DNA from: Temnothorax longispinosus
Lineage: Eukaryota; Arthropoda; Insecta; Hymenoptera; Formicidae
Assembly: GCF_030848805.1 (NCBI RefSeq)
Contig: NC_092361.1
Span: 16,203,406 to 16,267,405, forward strand
Direction: 5' to 3'
Length of the DNA stretch: 64,000 nucleotides
The notes under the pieces were generated by a model. It ran no database searches. It saw only the letters and a list, made by a program, of their open reading frames with translations, and had not been told where the DNA came from. Below are positions 62,148-64,000 of the stretch, piece by piece (the first letter of the stretch is position 1; each line of letters starts with the position of its first letter). The position numbers and the translations under genes are program-made.

Positions 62148-62618
62148 TACATTAACTACATTTACAATCAAATAAATAAAAGTCTCGATAATGATACACT
62201 CGATTAATTACATACTTTCTGTGTAATATTAAATAGCATGTAATGTACAATGATTGCCAATACGTCTCTCAGTATGATATTTATCAGTATTTATACAAAT
62301 ATTTATACAACGAGATAGCACGTGTTAATTGTTCTGCAACTGTGATTAAAGAGATGTACCGATTTGTCGGGTGGAAGGAATAAATAAATGAGTTACATGT
62401 GTACCGATGAATCTAATAAATATGCTATCTGCACACTCATGCTTGCACACAGAATAGTAAATGGATAAAAATATAAATGCTCGTGATAGTATTTTATATT
62501 TTTACTTCTGTTATTGCTCGCACACAATCTTTACACGTGTAACTCACATTTGTTGTAACATAATTTGTTCACTTGATAATTTGAGGAGCAAAAGAAGGGT
62601 GGGAGATACATCAATTTT

Positions 62619-62781
62619 TTTATAATTCAAGATAAATTTGAAAGAAAATCTTATACGCGTACAAATTTATTTCTTTTACATTTCGGAACACGAAATCATT
62701 TCCTTTTGTATTTCGAAATATAAAAGAAGCATAAATGTATGTGTATAAGATTTTCTTTCAAATTTATCTTGGATTGTAAAA
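62619..62781. repeat. Hairpin MITE, about 160 bp
   Basis: Two arms of about 75 bp are inverted copies. CAAGATAAATTTGAAAGAAA plus ATCTTATAC on the left is mirrored on the right, and TTTCTTTTACATTTCGGAA pairs with TATTTCGAAATATAAAAGAA. Confidence 0.75.
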
Positions 62782-62989
62782 GAATGATGTAATGTTAAAT
62801 ATTGTGTTAAATATTGTCTATTGAAGATACTACAGAATTAGAGACAGAATTAGAATTACTCTTAATTCAATATTGAATAAAACGATTTAAAGACCGCGTG
62901 AATTTCGTTTTTATGCTCCTCATGTGAAAAAAATAATGGGACGGAATTTTTGTATACGAGTTAAAAAAAAATCTCGCAAACAGTCTCGT

Positions 62990-63370
62990 CGCATATGATT
63001 CCCTTCTCCGGAAGAATAGCGGTGTTCGATATTTTCTATCTGCCTACGCCAGCTCGGAGATTCCGGCGAGCGGCGGCAAGCTCCGTCCGAGCACCTGCGC
63101 GCACGAGGCGATACCGCCAAATTTCTTAATCCATCGACCCTGTTACGGCGTCTGGCGAACGACCGGCATTGCGTTTCAGGCCGCAACACACAATGCTCGC
63201 TGCCTGTTTCGTGTCCCGCGCGGTGCGACACGACGCGACGCGGCATGTATCTCCCGCTAGACGTTGCCGCGTCTAGTTTCACGCGTACGTGACAGCGGCG
63301 CGGCAACGTCGCATCTCTCGTCTTGCCCTCTCTCGCATGGCGTACGACTTCAGTTCGGTTCGGTTTTGTG
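62990..63370. promoter_or_regulatory. CpG-rich islet in the spen intron, possible alternative promoter
   Basis: About 380 bp of CpG-dense DNA sits abruptly in AT-rich intron sequence. Near its right edge, CTTCAGTTCGG contains a TCAGTT initiator match on the plus strand at about 63350. A 160-codon minus-strand frame over it is Arg-rich and unlike any family I know. Confidence 0.3.
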
Positions 63371-64000
63371 TAGGGGAAAATGGTGAAATGTACATGAGCC
63401 ACGTGAGAGAGCTATAGGTCTTGACTCGGGTCTTGAAAAATTCCGATCGATTTTATTGATTTTAATTTGAACCTGATTTAGATGTATATCCGAAGGGTGG
63501 CAAAAAGTATATAAGAATCCCATTGAGAAAAAATAATCTCTTGGACGAATTCGATGCGATGCTTACTTGAGCGAGCACGTGGTCGAATAACTTAAAAAAA
63601 AGAATCTGTCATATAAAGAATTATTTTAAAGAATAAAATAAGAGGGGTGTAATAAGAAGGAAAATGAATGGTGATATTATATTTGAAGGATAATCATATT
63701 TGGGGTAGATTAAAAAGAACAAAATATAATATTTTCAATTTAAACGTAAAGCATTTTGTTTATAATTCACACAATGATATATTTTTATTTTTAAATTATA
63801 GTGTGATCGCTCCGTTAATATATTAAATAATTATTTGACAGAATCACTGGATAGAATGCTTAAATTAATTGCTAATGATGGTTATCTTTATGACATAATG
63901 GAAATAAAATTTTAAAAGAAATCTGCCATTTTTTCAATCAATACATCATCTATGTTTTTTTTAACTACATCATTACAAATGAGTGTTTGATAAATATTCA

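Larger units (their letters stand above)
48392..64000 (+). other. First intron of spen (open at the right edge)
   Basis: This intron is over 15 kb and AT-rich up to about 53.3 kb. It holds a GT microsatellite, a 34-bp tandem duplication and two adjacent inverted-repeat elements (51725-52719). The C-skewed block 54650-60480 follows, then AT-rich DNA with two more inverted-repeat elements and a GC-rich islet near 63.2 kb. I recognised no spen exon. Long open frames occur only in the skewed or GC-rich parts. Confidence 0.6.

Noticed and set aside
62920..63402. 160-codon minus-strand frame
   Set aside because: Lies over a CpG islet, Arg/Ser-rich, without domain features.
1..64000. tRNA, rRNA and CRISPR-like features
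   Set aside because: I looked for TTCGAATCC-type T-loops with matching stems, rRNA-like blocks and spaced direct repeats, and found none that held up.

Overview
This window is eukaryotic nuclear DNA from an insect, most likely a hymenopteran and plausibly an ant. The organism call is inference. It rests on spliced genes with GT-AG introns, insect-type protein families (delta-9 acyl-CoA desaturase, M1 aminopeptidase, SPEN, DRC1, Arp5), an AT-rich background broken by CpG-rich islands at promoters, and many short inverted-repeat (MITE-like) elements. Nothing bacterial, phage-like or CRISPR-like was seen.

Layout. (1) 0.2-0.5 kb, minus: first coding exon of an M1 membrane aminopeptidase that runs off the left edge. 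(2) 3.3-10.5 kb, minus: a complete five-exon acyl-CoA desaturase of 355 aa, with a chain of candidate non-coding 5' exons, two of which share a duplicated 44-bp core, and a TATA-box promoter near 10.5 kb. (3) 10.7-14 kb: a foldback element, a CpG-rich island and a frameshifted leucine-rich-repeat gene fragment. (4) 14.2-17.0 kb, plus: complete seven-exon Arp5 (INO80 complex), 675 aa. (5) 17-30.4 kb: a gene-poor stretch. (6) 30.4-32.0 kb, minus: terminal exon of a six-finger C2H2 transcription factor resembling datilografo. Its TAG stop is followed in the same frame by 123 further open, protein-like codons, a strong stop-codon-readthrough candidate. (7) 32.0-34.0 kb: a GC-rich head-to-head promoter region. 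(8) 34.0-36.1 kb, plus: a five-exon, three-finger U1-type zinc-finger protein. (9) 36.7-40.3 kb, minus: complete ten-exon DRC1, 782 aa, a dynein regulatory complex subunit of motile cilia. (10) 40.3-46 kb: intergenic. (11) 46-48.4 kb, plus: GC-rich leader and first coding exon of split ends (spen). The leader holds a pentamer array, a 108-codon upstream ORF that looks like a small membrane protein, and a tiny uORF overlapping the spen start. (12) 48.4-64 kb: the first spen intron, open at the right edge, with several foldback/MITE insertions and a block of about 5.8 kb (54.65-60.48 kb) with a strong excess of C over G.

The genes are unrelated housekeeping, developmental and lipid genes. There is no operon-like organisation and no evident single pathway. 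The most unusual signals are the in-frame extension past the TAG of the zinc-finger gene, the strand-asymmetric block in the spen intron, the coding-like upstream ORF of spen, and the duplicated non-coding exon upstream of the desaturase.
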